The translations under genes and the position numbers were made by a program. From contig MZNV01001441.1 in NCBI GenBank assembly GCA_002081555.1, positions 1 through 33,886 of the forward strand: DNA of 33,886 bases, given 5' to 3'. Numbering within the stretch: position 1 is the first letter of the stretch; every line of letters begins with the position of its first letter. Below, one piece after another: positions 1 to 14,130 of the stretch. Under the pieces are notes generated by a model. The model saw only the letters and a program-made list of their open reading frames with translations, did not search any database and was not told where the DNA came from. Source of the stretch: Protostelium mycophagum. Lineage: Eukaryota; Evosea; Variosea; Protosteliida; Protosteliaceae.

Positions 1-299
1 ATCATTGTCTAATTATTTGTCATAGTCTAATAAAGATGTGTGTAGAAAGCATATTCTTAGCAGATGACAACAGAAACACCACACTCAAGGCCCACCCATA
101 AACCCTCATTAGCCTCTGCCTCTGTGAGGCATAGGCTACTATTTTTTAGTGTGCAGTGATTTCTACCCAGTCTGTATAAAGCATGCTCTAGGCACACAAA
201 AGCTTATAAACGTTTTGCAGATAATTTACAAACAGATCACAGGAGGCAAGCATTGAGTGTGTGATGAGTTGTAGATAAATGCACTATAATACCTTCTTT
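1..299. other. 3' flank of the first gene, no gene seen
   Basis: AT-rich stretch downstream of the stop of the minus-strand gene at 300. I see no splice-consistent reading frame. It contains one copy of the recurrent 9-mer GTTGTAGAT (268-276) and an AATAAA on the plus strand near 29-34 that could be the polyadenylation signal of a plus-strand gene lying to the left of the window. Confidence 0.4.
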
Positions 300-1855
300 T
301 TATATGATGTTTTTGACACGGTGATCAAGCCAATCGATGAAATGCACTCCTAATCGTCGTAATTCAGGCGTCAATTTCTGAGGAATTGGGGAATCCTTTC
401 GCCCTTGTCTTCTGTAATCTCTACACCTCTTTGGTGTAGTGAAGGCATCACAATAAATCTGTAAAGTTGACACTTGCCAGGTAACATCTAAAATATCTCA
501 CCATAGGAGAAGAAGGCTGTACTGTAGGAGTTTGTTGTGTGTGTAGTTGTCTATTTGGTGTTTTGAATCCTCTTCTGACTGGCGATTCAGGGGGTAAATC
601 ACATATAATCTGACATTCATTACGGTTGAACAGTGCAGCCTCAGTACGCACCTCATCAATGGAATCTTCATCTTTTAAGTCATTTTCTGAAAACTGTAGA
701 TGTGTTAAAAAATGATTATTTCTGCAACTCTGGTTTCAAGTTTGCTGCAAGCGACACCAAAATGCAGGAAATTCGCAATCTGAGGGGCATTTTACCATAT
801 GTTGGCCACAAAGAGCTTTCTGCAAAGCACACCGCGGCGTCGGCTTGAGCATTGACAAATCACCGAAATTGCACCGCAAAGCAAAAAAAGTGATTACCTC
901 CCACTCTCGCAATAGATCTTCGAGTTCGTTTTGCGGAGATAACTGTCACAGTTCGATTTTCAATAACTCATTATTCTAAATACCTGTCTGTCCTCTTCTA
1001 TCTGATTATCGGCCAACTCTTTTTCGATAGAGACGAATTCTTCTAAATCTGAACAGCTTCCCTCTTCGTATGTCTGATATTGTAAAAAAGAACTGGAGAC
1101 TTTGTTTTTTGCGGGAGAGGGAGTCCCTCGCCGGAGGTTGATTGGTGGTACGGGTAAACCTTGTGCATACAGTAGAGGAGGATGCTCAGCTATATCTGGG
1201 CTTCTACAGATAGATGTGTGTGGCTCACTGTGTTGCAATTGTGTGGAGTTGTGTGGTACATCTGGTATGTCAGTTTTGTTGTGGAACGAGTTGTATTACC
1301 AATCTCGTCAATGTTGAAGCTGTAATTTACGTTGCTTGCGTCAGCTTGAATATTTATCTGCCATCATAGTCAGGAAGACTGTAATTACAAAGAATACAGC
1401 AATCAAAATGAATTGAAGTCAGAACTTTTCTGTCGAGGCGAAATGATCAAAAGGCAAACCTCAAAAGAATCATTATGAGCTGAGATTGGTGACAGAGCGT
1501 TGCTGTTGGATATTTTTCGCACAGGTGTATTTGATAAAGAAACTAAAGCTGGTCTGTTTGGATTCGGTGTGACATTCTGTTTTGTCTTTGAAATTACATG
1601 TTTCACATTCTCCTTCTCTGATTCGAGCTTACTGATCTCCTCCCAGATCCTGAGATGAATCATCAACAAGTGTTGGTGACAACTTACTTGATCAAATCTC
1701 GTTGGATGTCTCCTCTTTGGGGCTGCGCAACCTCCCTGCATTAATCAGATTCTTTCTTATTATTAATCTAATCACCTCTCCAGCTTTCTCTTCAATGACC
1801 TCTCCAATTTTCTTAAAGCTGCTAGCTTCAATTGAATGTCTGCACCTCCGTTCAT
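300..1855 (-). CDS. Unrecognised Ser/Pro-rich protein with N-terminal helix
   Basis: I do not recognise this protein. Splicing seven short introns (1736-1775, 1650-1687, 1358-1459, 1262-1299, 943-983, 694-897, 459-501) gives an uninterrupted 349-residue frame from the ATG at 1853-1855 to the TAA at 300-302. The N-terminal ~70 residues are charged and heptad-like (LKLAALRKLERSLKRK, then KIWEEISKLESEKENVKHVI), so probably a helix or coiled coil. The middle and C-terminal parts are low-complexity and acidic, with several proline-directed sites (SNTPVRK, GTPSPAK, ESPVRR, FKTPNR, TTPKR, KLTPELRR). Clustered S/TP-basic sites are typical of CDK substrates; a nuclear or cytoskeletal cell-cycle role is inference only. 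No signal peptide or membrane segment is visible. It is divergent from the C2-domain gene, about 320 bp between the two ATGs. Confidence 0.7.
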
Positions 1856-2176
1856 CTCGACTACGCGACAATTTGAAAATGATTTTCCCGCCAAGTGAAC
1901 TGAAAACAATCATCGTGATCCCGAACAATTTTCCGAACCGTTTTCAAATCCTTATCTCTGAACGACGTCTTCTGAGTCTTTGCAGAGGTGAAGCTGGTCT
2001 GAAAAAGCACCTCTGCATGAACCACCTCTTTCAGAAACAATCAAAATCTGACAGTCTGAATTTCATGTAATTCCAGCCGAAATGCTGGTAAATTTCCGTT
2101 CGGTTTTCCATGTTTGGTGTCTTCATGAAGCCGTCACAAAAAACACAGCACACCCACAACAACACGCACGACAACA
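1856..2176. promoter_or_regulatory. Divergent promoter region
   Basis: 321 bp separating the start codons of two divergent genes. It must contain both promoters and 5' leaders. I see no TATA box or strong motif. An ATG at 2110 upstream of the plus-strand gene leads into a different frame that does not join the downstream exons, so it is either an upstream ORF or outside the transcript. Confidence 0.5.
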
Positions 2177-3630
2177 ATGAACATGAACTACGGAGCACCG
2201 GTAAGTTATTTTATGTGGAAGATTATTCTGAATCGACACAGATGAATCAGGGATTTCAAGGTAAGCCCAACTATCCACCTCCTCAGGCATCATATGGACC
2301 TCCACCTCCAGCTTTTGGTCAAGGTATGATTTTGATTCTCAACGTTCATGAATGGTTTACGGCGAGCAGGTGGTAGTGGCTTTAATGCCTCACCCATGCC
2401 GTTTTTCCCTGCTAGTCTCGATTATGACCCCTATTCTAATCAAATACGAAACTCCTCACTGAGGACCGCAGGATCTGAAGGTGGTGGCGTTCTCCCTCCT
2501 TCTATGAGTGGTCCCTTCCAAGGTGAAATGCCCATGGCTCCTCCTGCCAACATGGCTCCCCCTGCCAACAACTTTGGAGGCTACAACAACCCTCCCGCCA
2601 ACAATTTTGGAGGCTACAATAACCCACCTCCAATGGCCTCGCCGATGTCTAACGGCGGCAGTTACAACATGGCTCCTTCTGCTAGGTCTGTGTTTCTATA
2701 TTTTGTTATCTGAGACTGAAGAAAAATAGCCAACTTCCAGCCCAGCCAAGACCTATTGACACCCGAGTGGGAGGAGCAGGTGGACGTCCAGATGGACCTG
2801 CCTTCACAGGTTCAGATTCTTCATTTCGTTCCAAACATCATCTAATCCCATCAGGTGCCGGAAACCCCGCCTACGCCAACGTAACACCCATCGCTGGACA
2901 GCAGTTCTCCAACATCCCCCCAAATGGTGGCTCCATGAACCCTGGCATGAACGCTGGATCAGCTTATAATTCTGGGCCCAGACCAACGAACCCACCACCT
3001 ATGAACCCACAGTCTATGGGAGCCGCACCCATGGCTGGCGCTCTCAGTGAAGCGAATGCCATATACCAGCTCGAATTATCTGGCGAAAAGCTGGCGAGAA
3101 AAGATCTATTTTCCAAGAGTGATCCATATGTACAGTGAGTATCTATCTGTCTATAATCGTCTTTATGCTGCATCTGAAGATGATGGAAATCATCTACCTG
3201 CAAAAATGGTTGCTAACGAGTTTAGAATTATCGCTCCTTCTGGTGACATCATCTACAAATCAGAGACCATCATGAATAACCAAAACCCGAGATGGAAGCC
3301 TTTCAATGTGCCATTGGCGAGATTGGGTGGGTCGATCAACCAGCCCTTCACTATAGAGGTATATGACTGGGACAAGAACTCTAAAGACGACTTCATCGGA
3401 AGGGCAGTGGTGAGGAGATCTACAATTCTTGTACAATACAATCAGATATCTCGTGGCACAAACTGAACAGATCCAGACCACAATGAGAGATCTCCAACAA
3501 CATGGAACATCAATCGCTCTCACGACAAGTGGCATTCATCGTAAGTCTGTCTGTTCTGCTTTAACACTGATGAATAGTAGTCCAAAACCCTGGAAGACTT
3601 GCCGTCCACAGGTGCTCTCGCATCAACTGA
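2177..3630 (+). CDS. Pro/Gly/Asn-rich protein with C2 domain
   Basis: Seven introns (2201-2241, 2324-2369, 2686-2729, 2810-2854, 3135-3225, 3410-3470, 3541-3577) splice to an uninterrupted 362-residue protein ending at TGA 3628-3630. The first ~230 residues are low-complexity, rich in Pro, Gly, Asn and Met, with a repeated PPANNFGGYN unit. The last third holds a C2-like domain: ALSEANAIYQLELSGEKL, then KDLFSKSDPYVQ, NNQNPRWKPF, FTIEVYDWD and DDFIGRAVV. The Asp of SDPY and the YDWD/DDFIG pair match the two Ca-binding loops of C2 domains such as copine C2A and synaptotagmin. It therefore probably binds Ca2+ and acidic phospholipid at membranes, with a disordered N-terminal tail (inference from family). 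The domain could also be half of a copine-like protein, but no vWA domain follows. Confidence 0.8.
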
Positions 3631-3655
3631 GATCAGAAATAAAGTATTAATTTAA

Positions 3656-4247
3656 TTACTGCCAGTCTGTGGGGTTGTACAATGTCGCCTGTTCGTTAGA
3701 ATCCTCTGTTGTCGTAGTGATGGTGTAGTCTCCTCTTAGCTCTTTCATGAACCGAAAGCCACAAAGAAAAAATGAACCCTGATTGAGTCAAATGATTTGT
3801 CATGGCAAGAGCGACTCACGTAAAAAAGGGTGGACAATCCAATCCCGAAAATGATCAAAACGATCTTGCCAATCGTGCAACTCTGAGAAGTTCCACCGAA
3901 AATGGCACAAGTGAAATCGAAGAGGATGTCGGCGAGTGGTGCATTTATAATGAGACTAATGCAACGGACGACGACCAACACGAACAGAGAGAAGAGATAC
4001 TATAGAGTTTGGTCAGTATTCGGTACAAGAAGACAAACCACTCGGGACCAGGCAATGCTTTCTCGAGTTGAAGCGAGGAGTGCGAAAATGCTACAAAAGA
4101 CCATTGCTACTGATTTCAACTGTATCTCCTGCTTCAACTCAGCTGACCCGAGAACCTGGTTGATTTAGATTGCGTTAATGACAGGATAGAATGGGGACTC
4201 ACGAGCATCACAAAACCGCATCCAATGACAATCTTCTTGCTGAGCAT
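3656..4247 (-). CDS. Small four-helix membrane protein
   Basis: Three introns (4156-4202, 4000-4038, 3779-3819) splice to a 154-residue frame from ATG 4245-4247 to TAA 3656-3658. Four hydrophobic segments are evident: IVIGCGFVMLVLG near residues 6-18, SVAMVFCSIFALLAS near 29-43, LFSLFVLVVVRCISLII near 55-71 and IGKIVLIIFGIGLSTLFY near 95-112, with another short hydrophobic stretch after it. The C-terminal ~35 residues are polar (TITTTTEDSNEQ). I do not recognise the family; the layout resembles small multi-span endomembrane proteins. It is convergent with the C2-domain gene, with only 25 bp between stop codons, so the 3' ends of the two transcripts must overlap. Confidence 0.7.
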
Positions 4248-4559
4248 ATTGAAGGAAAAAGTTTTCTGTTCATCATGCGTTGTGACATTCCCATTTCCAT
4301 CTCTCGAAAAAGGTTTCTTTTATAGTGCAGATCATTGAGAGGAGTAAGGATTGATCATCATCTCACATGAAATGAAAGGAAGGCGGAAATCCAATCTCGC
4401 GAGATGAATAAACTTCCCTCAAATCAACGCCAAGATCATTCATTAGAAGCAAGAAATCGCTCTTGGCGACATTTTTTGAGTGTTGTGCTGAGGAATTTGG
4501 GGTGACATGGTGCGTCCAACTGTCAAGTCTGCTCGAATTTACAAATTTGTGACCGACGA
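4248..4559. promoter_or_regulatory. Divergent promoter region
   Basis: 312 bp between the ATG of the small membrane protein (-) and the ATG of the GMC oxidoreductase (+). It holds both promoters by position. I see no recognisable binding motif. An open frame on the minus strand here does not join any exon and is treated as chance. Confidence 0.45.
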
Positions 4560-6967
<2,408 letters not shown>

Positions 6968-7116
6968 GACCTTTGTTTAGAATACGGAATGTGGAATGTG
7001 CTCAAATCCTCTGCGGCTTGAAAGGGTGCACGACGTGCCACATTTCAGGGGATGTCAAAATAGCTCAAAAGTTAAAACCTTTGAGTACCGCTTGGCATTA
7101 TCCCAGCAACTCCCAC

Positions 7117-8607
7117 ATGAGGACCATCCTCCTTCTCTCCCTCCTCTTCATCGCGGTTCATGCTGCTGGAAAGAGAGGTGATTAAGACGTCCTCTCTTTC
7201 GACTGAATCGCGCAGGTCTTCCCGTCGGCGATCCCTTCACATATCCAGACGATTTCAAAGCATTCAAGACCAACAAAGCTGTTAGCTGGTATTATAATTG
7301 GAGCCCTAACCCAAAGACGACTACTAATGATCCTGATTTGGAGTTTGTTCCAATGCAGTGGAATGGAAATGGGATTGAGAATTTAGAGACAACCCTCTTA
7401 AAGAATTGTCCTTCTCATTTCTTGGCATTTAATGAGCCAGATCTTCACGAGCAGGCCAACATGACCCCACAACAGGCCTGCGACCTCTGGAACAAGTACA
7501 TCATCCCTCTGAAGACAAAGTACGGAATCAAGATAGGTCTTCCCGTCATCACAAACGGTGGAAGAGACTGGCTGGCCTCGTTCCATCAAGTCTGTCCCAA
7601 CAACCAGGCAGACTTCCTTCCTCTTCATTGGTACGGCAACACTCTGGGTGACCTCTATAACTACATTTGGACGATTCACTCGATCTATCCACAATATCCC
7701 ATCTGGATCACAGAGGTGATTTCACTCTCATCAGCCTTATATTTTATTCACTTAAGACAGTACGCATCTACAACGAAGAATGCCACCGAGATGGTCGATT
7801 TTGCCAGGGCATCATTCAAATACCTCGAAACTTTAGACTGGATCCAACGTGTGAGAGCTCTTTATAATCTTAATTTTTTATTCCATTTTTGACAAGAAAA
7901 CAGTACGCTTGGTTTGGAACCTGGAGAGATGTAGACGTCCCTCAATGGCGTGAGTTTTCCCGGAATTTTCTTTCAGTCCCTGAATGATCGTTGAAATTTC
8001 GCAGCCGTGGCGACTCTCAACATGCAAGGCAAGCTGTCCCCCCTGGGAAATGTTTACGTCAACACCCCGTACAATAACACCATCGTCCTCAAAGGTAACA
8101 ACTGCGGCTCTCCCACCCCTCTCCCACCCGTACAACCCTCACGACCTCATCTACAACTCCACCAACTACAACCCCCGCCGATTTGACCCAAGTGAGAGTG
8201 CAGGCATCCAACGGCAAATACCTCAGAACCGCAGTCCAAACGGTGATCGCTGATGCCAGGAACGCCACTACGGCAGGAAAATACCAAATGATCCCAATCG
8301 GTGGTGGTCAAGTGGTGATCAAGTGTCTGTCTACAATGATGTACTTGTCCACTGATAATTACGGACAAAACCCCATTTTGGCAAACCGCAACAGCTTCTC
8401 CAAAGACGGCAGGTCTTGGGAGCTCTACAACCTTGTAAACGTCGGAGGTATTGTTTGTAAACTTTTACGAACCTGAAAAACTTAGGTCAATTTGCGCTGA
8501 AGGCTGCTGTCAACGACAAGTTTGTGGCTGTACAGAATGACGGGAAATTGATCCCCAATGCCGCTTCAGCCACTGGAGCTGCTGTCTTCACATTTGTCAA
8601 AGCATGA
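7117..8607 (+). CDS. Secreted GH128-type glycoside hydrolase with fascin-like domain
   Basis: Six introns (7178-7215, 7716-7760, 7851-7903, 7950-8004, 8095-8192, 8448-8485) splice to 387 residues. A clear signal peptide (MRTILLLSLLFIAVHA) is followed by a Glyco_hydro_cc/GH128 (asl1-like) beta/alpha domain: SWYYNWSPNP, VPMQWNG, FLAFNEPDLHEQANMTP (NEPD carries the acid/base Glu), LPLHWYG and YPIWITE (nucleophile Glu). These enzymes cut beta-1,3-glucan in fungi and related organisms. The catalytic part ends near the Thr/Asn-rich segment before intron 5. The C-terminal ~125 residues (VQASNGKYLRT, GGQVVIKCLSTMMYLSTD, GQFALKAAVNDKFVAVQNDG) read as a fascin-like beta-trefoil, which probably binds sugar or actin-like ligands. 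The 98-bp intron 5 would encode a Thr-rich linker in one frame, but only with a frame clash, so I treat it as an intron. Role: probably digestion of fungal or algal glucan, or wall/cyst remodelling. Confidence 0.87.
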
Positions 8608-8806
8608 AAAGAATAAAAGCAAGCATCATGCTGTGATGAAACGCTGAATGAATCTCTCACTGTGATGAAATGGGTAAAACTCTGCGAATTATCTGAAATC
8701 ACCAAGGAAACGATCTTGACGTTTCAGGGACCGTTGTAGACTTTCAAATAAATACGCGCCACACCCAGAAAGAATCCGCACAGAACACAACAAACGATCA
8801 TCACAA
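8608..8806. other. Intergenic, two plus-strand genes
   Basis: 199 bp carrying the 3' UTR of the GH128 gene (an AATAAA at 8611-8616, four bases after the stop) and the promoter of the copine-like gene. Nothing else seen. Confidence 0.4.
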
Positions 8807-10095
8807 ATGGGAGCCTCTTCGAGCAAATCGCGTTCACGTTCCGCGTCGATGGCACATCATCCACCATCCACACAATACAAGAGTAATTCATCTGGATTCA
8901 AGGCAATCCCAGATCAATACAACTCTTTGGCGGAAGTCCAAGAGGCATTGAGAAGAGCTGGACTAGAGAGCTCTAATCGTAAGATTTTTTCTGAGATAAT
9001 CTCCGATTATGTCTGAAGATCGAATTAGTTATCATCGCCGTTGATTACACAAAGTCTAATGAGTGGACGGGAAAATCATCATTCGGTGGTCTTTGTCTTC
9101 ACGCTATCCCACCAACTGGTGTCAACCCTTACCAAGAGGTATTACAAATTTCTAATCACAGCTGACGTAAACAAGGTCATTGATCTAATTGGAAGGACAC
9201 TCGAGCCATTCGATGACGATAAATTAATTCCTGTGAGTTCCACGATACATTTTACATAACGGCGATCTTTACGATACAGAATATTCCGTTGACATTAAAT
9301 TCTCATCCATTTTTCTGATAAATATTTACAGGCTTTTGGTTTTGGCGATGCCACCACCACAGACAAGAGCTGCTTCCCCTTTTTCCCAAACAAAGTCTCT
9401 TCTGGTGTGAGAGAGGTGATCGACAGATATACAGAGATCACTCCAAATGTAGTCCTCAGTGGCCCTACAAGCTTTGCACCCGTCATAAGAGGTAAGCATT
9501 TTGATGATCGCAGATGGCAGAATGTGTTGGCACTGTGGCTCTGTCGCAGTAAAACATGAATGACAAACCGTGAAGTTGGAGTATTTGTACAAAATGAATA
9601 TAGCATATTGAGACTTACAAAATTTATATTATGAGTCATGTCTGACAATGACAGAAACGATCAAGATCGTCAGCATGACAAAATCATACCACATTTTATT
9701 GATCATCGCCGACGGACAAGTCTCGAATGTCAAGGAAACCTCACAGGCTATTGTGGAGGCCTCTAATTACCCCATCTCGATCATCATGATCGGTGTTGGT
9801 GATGGTCCATGGGATGTGAGCCATCAATGACGTCTTTAAAGTTTTGCAGATTGGCTTTTGAAACTGACTCGTTGTAGATGATGGAGGAATTTGACGATAA
9901 ACTACCACAGAGAAAATTCGACAATTTCCAATTTGTACCTTTCAACAAGACCATGTTCAGAGCAGAGAATAGAGAGGTCACTTTTGCTGTTAACGCATTA
10001 CAAGAGGTACCATTTTATTATTATAGAGTTGTAGATCTGACAGATTCCAGGTGCCGGACCAATACCGCGAGATCCAGAGGCTGGGCCTTCTGTAA
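8807..10095 (+). CDS. Copine/RGLG-type vWA domain protein without RING
   Basis: Six introns (8979-9028, 9139-9175, 9233-9331, 9492-9654, 9816-9877, 10007-10050) splice to 277 residues. The protein starts MGASSSKS, a likely N-myristoylation signal (Gly2, Ser6-rich), as in plant RGLG proteins. Then comes [40 protein letters not shown] (MIDAS-like DxTxS), a FGDATTTDK loop, [35 protein letters not shown] and FDNFQFV, and it ends [13 protein letters not shown]. This matches the copine (vWA) domain of plant RGLG1/2 E3 ligases almost end to end. RGLG proteins continue into a RING finger, whereas this one stops at the RGLG linker. There are no C2 domains either. It probably acts at membranes as a Ca2+/Mg2+-dependent adaptor. 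It is convergent with UBE2O, 77 bp between stops. Confidence 0.92.
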
Positions 10096-10172
10096 TAAAA
10101 TACAACAAAAGTTTAGATTGGATTCATGTAATTACAATCAGCAGCAATAATAATGTGTTGAATTTTGGCACT

Positions 10173-13100
10173 TTATTCTTGTGTGATAATACCGTGCTTC
10201 TGAAACGTCTCGCGAAGTTGTGGCAGCAGCCTCTCTAGTGATCTTAAAAATCCCTTAGAGGGCCCAGGAATGACCTTATTGATCAGTAATTATATCATGA
10301 AATATCACAAGTACCTCGTTATGCAAAAGTTCTTCTGTTTTTGGGGCTTCAGTGATCAGCCCTGTGATGCTGGGGTCGACCAAAGATGCGGCCGCATCCG
10401 GAATATTTTTTGAAGTAGCTTCTTGTCCTTGAGACAGCATGTGCTCACATCTGCACGATACCTCAACTATTGTAGATGAAATCATTCGGTTATTACCTCT
10501 GCAAAATTTTTAAAGCGACGGCTTGGAAGTGCTTTGTGGTGATCTCTGAAAAATGTTTTGGTGGATTGGCTAAAATCCTGGAAATAGATTCGAGTGTGAA
10601 AATGAATGCGCTCTCCGTATAGGCACTTGAGGCTCTTATGCCCTGTGGTGTGCCCTTCAGGCGGTCATATCTGTAGAATGTCAGTCTGTACTTGTGTCGA
10701 GTCCTCACCCTGCTTCCAAGAAATATGGCTGTGCCTCTCCGAGAATAAGCCCTTGTATGCTGACGACGACCTTCCTTTGATCAGAATTTTAAATTTTAAA
10801 TTGTGTGCTCCACCTGAAGAACAGTTGACGCCTCTGGTTTCCAGTTTTCTGATCCTTTCCCTGACCATGTTCCCAGCAGACTCACTACGCACAATTGAAT
10901 ATTCTCTCATAATGACGATATAAACTTACAACAGACGTTTCCATCCACGTAGAGGTTAGGATTTACCCTCTCCCCGAAAGATCTAAACTTAACTTTCGGG
11001 GGAACAGCGGGGTATTCTACTGGGAATTGTAGATCAAAGTAGAAGGGTATGTCTGCATAAGGTGTACCCTCAGCACCTGAAAGTGTCACACAATGTCTAA
11101 TGATTTGTATAGTTACCGATGATCATGAACTGCATCACGTCCATTCGTGATTCGAAAACACGGATGTACACGCCGTTTGGGATCGAATTTTTCAGCACGT
11201 CCCAATCTTTCAAGATTCTCTTGATATAAGTCGCTGGTGGTTGAGTTTCCTCCTAACGTTGTCATCAAAAGATATTCCCTGAAATATAATTATATACCTT
11301 TGGGAAGGGGGTGTCTAATGGCTCATCTACAACGGTCCACGCCTCTGACATGTCTCTCTCTATCGCGGATTCTGCCACAGCTTCTGCGATTTTTTCTGTC
11401 TCTCCAGAGCCCGCCTCCACGTCGACGGAACTTCTCATCTACAACGCGTCAATTTTGAGAGTTTTTGGTGGAGTACATACAGAGGATGGGGACTCGCTCC
11501 GTCCTTGTTCCTCACTTGCACTTGGAAGATCCATCGCAGAGAATAATTGATAATTATTGGCATCCATCTCATTCTCCTGCCACCACGCAGTCGCACCTGC
11601 ACGGTCAGCCAGATGTTAAAAATTAATGTGGATTTGGTACCTTGTCCAATGAACGCGGGTTGCACGACACCATCACCCTCCACATATACACCTTCCTCCT
11701 CCATGTCCTCCTCATCATCGTACTCTCCATCCTCCGCATCAGAATCGTCTGTGTAGTATTCACATTCAAACATGTCATCGTTATGAGCGGCTGCTTCGTC
11801 CTCGTTGACCAAGAGTAATTCGTCGGGGACTTTGGTGCTCATCGTGTCATCTGACCAAACCACGGTGATCTTTCCGTCTACAATGTCGACGATTTCTCCC
11901 GCGACCTGTGAATGGTGAGTACATTTCATCTTTAGCGGTAAAGACATACCAAGCTCTCTTCTCCTTCTCTTGGAAGAGCCAATACCACGTCACCAAGTCT
12001 GTGTGCCCAAGCCTCGTAACCCTTCAATTGCATCACCGGGATTTCTTCAAGGCCTCCTTCTGTGTTACTCTGGACAGTGTGCTTCAAAGGATCTAAAAGG
12101 ATTAGATGGGATAATATAAGATGGAGAAGGAGTTCACCTCCGATCCAGCGGACGAGGGCGGTTCGTTCGGTGTGGTCCACCTTCTTCACAATTCCCACCT
12201 GATTGTGTTATTGCCATCTACAACGATGTAGATGTATTCTATACCTCTAATTGGGTGGGATCTGCTGGAGTCCGCCGCATGACGGCATCTTCCGGCCAAA
12301 AATCTTCGTCGACAAAGTTGTCTCCGGGAACTAACATGGTCGACGGTAGAAATGTCGACATTGTAGAGTCTTGCCATTGTACATCGACAAAGGTTCTCGT
12401 CCTCTCTATGATAGCGGATAACTGCCAAAATAAATCGACTTTTTTATATTTCTGGGTTTAAAACGACCGAAATTACCTTGCCGGGGGCGGGACCTGCGTG
12501 GTGATTTGCGAGATCTACAACGTCATCTGCAAAATCGGGATTTTCTTTATTGACTTCTGTGCATCGTGTTAATTGTGAATGATATTGATAAATATTAAAA
12601 AATGATTACCAGTGTCTTGAATGAAAGCTTGCTCTCCAATCTCCCATTTCGTGTACCCAAATCGGTCCAACATTTTCAGACCATCGGGTGGGCATAATGT
12701 CAGTGGATTGTCTTCTGCATCTCCCTTCTATGGCTCATCAGTTTCATCATGTCAATTTATAGAGGACACTGACCGTGGTATTGACCCAGTCTACATCGAG
12801 AGTGTCTGTGGTGACCTTACTGATAGTTCCCATAGTGTAATCTCCTGGTGTTCCAGTCCTGTGTACCCAAGACCAGCTCGTGTTTTGTGGATCTCTTACG
12901 GCTGCATGATTAGGTCGGACTCTCTGCGATCGTGAGAATGAGGTTTATCTTCGACAAGACGGAATGAAGTACCTGTCCGACATAAAAGAATATGTTCTCT
13001 GGATCATCTTCTTCATCATCTGAATATGTGTCCTCATCCTACAAGTCATTTTACCATGTTGTATCAACAGTGATGATGACAAACTACCCCATCACCGTAA

Positions 13101-14130
13101 GTAATTGAATACGTGGCTCTGCCAGTATTTCTGCTTGTGTGGAATTTAAAACACTATCAATGATTTGACGATATAGAAGATATCTCACCTCTTCGTCGTA
13201 CTTCATGCTTTCTTCGGGGATGAGAAGTGATGTATCAGCATCTTTCACTCTGATTATATCGCCATTAGAGAATGTCACTTCCACCACCACGAAAATATCT
13301 ACGATGAACCCCAGCCATTTCTTGTCATTCACCACAGCGGCTTCAAGTTTGAAATTATAGATGCTGGAGAGGCGCCTCATCGGCACATTACGGATGTACA
13401 CTTCGTCATCACCTCTTCTCACTTTCATGTCGGCAAAGGCATGCACCTTGAGAATTTATTAAAAGTGGACACCATGAAAAAATACAGGAAAATTGAGCTT
13501 CTTGCATATGACTGATTGTTTATGATGACGTCTAATCAACAAAACAAAAGAACTTGAGGAATTTTCTGTTCTTCGCAGTGTTAGAATTAATAATGTGATC
13601 TCCGTACCTCTTTGACAGTGCCCATTTGTCCACTCTGATTATTGGCGAGAGTTACGATGTCCCCATGCAATAGAGAGCTAAGTGAGCTTTTAGAATGATG
13701 ATATCAGGAAAGCAATCGAAGTTCAGCAATAATACCCACCGATCAAGGACCTGTAGGTTTGTAGCCTTCTCAAAGCATTGGTCATCATACATCCAAAACA
13801 CCTCAACTTCATCTTGTGCCAGCTGAAAGAGCTCAGAATAAATCATAACCAAACAAAAAATACCTCTTCTTCATCACTATCCATATCGTCGTCATCATCG
13901 TCATCTTTTTCCTCCCAGCCAGTACGTGTGATTATCCCCACGCCATGGTCCGGATCATTAGGGCGACAGACCACATCATCAACAAAATACTGAAATATTT
14001 AGTGATTAAAAAGTTGTTTCATCTTGACAATAGGAGATGAATTTAGCCAAAGTTTGCTGTGATGGAATAAATGGGCATTTACCAAAGTTCTCAGAACTTG
14101 CACTGTATTGTTAGCCTGAGGTTCGGCCAT
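10173..14130 (-). CDS. UBE2O: Ubiquitin-conjugating enzyme E2 O (E2/E3 hybrid)
   Basis: Multi-exon gene from ATG 14128-14130 to TAA 10173-10175, encoding a large E2/E3 hybrid that ubiquitinates orphan, basic or misfolded proteins in cytosol and nucleus. The N-terminal half shows SH3/tudor-like repeats typical of UBE2O (KKWLGFIVDIFVVVEVTF; VGIVKKVDHTERTALVRWIGG; GEIVDIVDGKITVVWSDD) separated by strongly acidic stretches (residues with DDDDDDDMDSDEEE; YYTDDSDAEDGEYDDEED). The C-terminal UBC fold reads TYIKRILKDWDVLKNSIPNG, YPAVPPKVKF, NPNLYVDGNVCLSLLGTW (Cys of VCLSLLGTW is the catalytic residue), VVVSIQGLILGEAQPYF and the UBE2O-specific tail PSKGFLRSLERLLPQLRETF. Several introns carry GTTGTAGAT (11437, 12216). 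Upstream neighbours on the same strand are unrelated. Confidence 0.93.

Noticed and set aside
2110-2200. Upstream ATG giving a 29-codon extension for the C2-domain gene
   Set aside because: Its frame does not match the exons after the first intron; the ATG at 2177 does and gives an uninterrupted 362-residue protein.
2251-2285. 26-bp intron beginning GTAAGC in the C2-domain gene
   Set aside because: It has good-looking ends but removing it breaks the frame, so the segment is coding.
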